Shown here: in pieces, positions 25,621 through 25,800 of the stretch | Position numbering within the stretch: the first letter of the stretch is position 1 | Layout: every line of letters starts with the position of its first letter | From: Xanthobacteraceae bacterium | GTDB lineage: Bacteria > Pseudomonadota > Alphaproteobacteria > Rhizobiales > Xanthobacteraceae | Assembly (NCBI GenBank): GCA_030037105.1 | Contig: JASHRY010000061.1 | Location: 1 to 25,800 of the forward strand | DNA: 25,800 nucleotides | Direction of reading: 5' to 3' | Made by a program: the position numbers and the translations under genes | The notes under the pieces: model-generated | The model's input: only the letters and a program-made list of their open reading frames with translations | Databases searched by the model: none | Told to the model about the DNA's origin: nothing

Positions 25621-25699
25621 AGCCGGCAGAGTTCTGTCAACCCACTCGTCATGCGTGGGTCGCGGGGGTTCGAATCCCTTCCGCGGCACCAGCCGCTCA
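25621..25699 (+). pseudogene. Degenerate partial copy of tRNA-Thr with flanking sequence
   Basis: From AGCCGGCAGAG (compare AGCCGGTAGAG in the intact gene) to the encoded ACCA and the next eight bases GCCGCTCA, this repeats the upstream tRNA. The 5' acceptor strand is missing and replaced by an A-run, the anticodon arm is disrupted by extra bases, and the variable loop has a two-base insertion. From ATGCGTGGGTC on, the copies are almost identical. It cannot fold as a tRNA. It looks like a remnant attachment-site repeat or a failed tandem duplication. Confidence 0.8.
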
Positions 25700-25800
25700 A
25701 ATGTCCGGGCCGGAGACATAGGTGACACGGCGGCAGAGCCTCGTATAACCCGCTGATCCATGTCACGTGGCGCGGCGGTGTCGGTGCAGTTTGGCGCCGA
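25700..25800. other. Non-coding right edge with possible further tRNA-like decay
   Basis: No gene is seen here. A GGCAGAG at 25732-25738 followed by AACCC, CATG, CGTGG and CGCGG in the same order as in the degenerate tRNA copy may be a third, more decayed copy, but the match is loose. Confidence 0.25.

Noticed and set aside
25701..25730. Possible insertion-sequence end (GGAGACATAGGTGACA-like)
   Set aside because: Looks vaguely like IS481-type ends, but no transposase or matching inverted repeat is in the window.
25510..25761. 83-residue minus-strand reading with GRDSNPRPTHYECVALPAELPR
   Set aside because: This is the antisense translation of the tRNA-Thr and its degenerate copy, a well-known false protein in databases.

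Overview
The window is GC-rich chromosomal DNA that fits an alphaproteobacterium of the order Hyphomicrobiales (Bradyrhizobium, Xanthobacteraceae or Rhodoplanes-like). The evidence is hopanoid-tailoring genes, a branched-chain-amino-acid-type ABC importer tied to acyl-CoA chemistry, benzoate-CoA ligase, and intergenic palindromic repeats typical of these genomes. This assignment is an inference from gene content, not a database match.

Region 1 (1-1908, minus) is the 5' part of a PAS/PAS/GAF/PAS sensor histidine kinase that runs off the left edge. Region 2 (2194-12082) is a catabolic and uptake locus. A single-domain MetE-like protein (plus strand) converges on a tightly packed minus-strand operon: livK-type binding protein, livH, livM, livG, livF, amidohydrolase, SDR-fold protein and acyl-CoA ligase. 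A divergent TetR-family regulator lies upstream, and a perfect 14-bp palindrome at the predicted operon start site is its likely operator. The likely scheme is import of a small carboxylated or cyclic compound, activation to a CoA thioester, and de-repression by that compound or its thioester. The substrate is unknown.

Region 3 (about 12353-20870) is a hopanoid-lipid tailoring cluster. A GT2 glycosyltransferase, an AI-2E-family membrane protein, a YkoP-like protein, HpnI, HpnJ and HpnK are co-oriented, mostly with overlapping or nearly abutting ends. HpnA is encoded convergently on the minus strand, and HpnG follows on the plus strand behind its own good promoter. HpnG makes ribosylhopane, the precursor of bacteriohopanetetrol. 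HpnI, HpnK and HpnJ convert bacteriohopanetetrol through a GlcNAc and then a glucosamine form to the cyclitol ether. The cyclase and scaffold genes (hpnC-F, hpnH) are not in the window.

Region 4 (20925-25479) begins with two intergenic palindromic repeats. An aldehyde dehydrogenase and a second, divergent MetE-like protein follow on the minus strand. A benzoate-CoA ligase is transcribed divergently from them.

Region 5 (25530-25800) holds a complete tRNA-Thr(CGT) followed by a degenerate partial copy of itself, a typical scar or edge of tRNA-targeted integration.

The main points for a second look are: a CTG start codon for hpnK; two neighbouring operon enzymes (SDR and amidohydrolase) with altered canonical active-site residues; the repeated pairing of core-MetE-like genes with aryl/acyl-CoA ligases; the TetR operator architecture; and the tRNA-Thr duplication. 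I saw no CRISPR array, phage module, complete insertion sequence or clear defence system.
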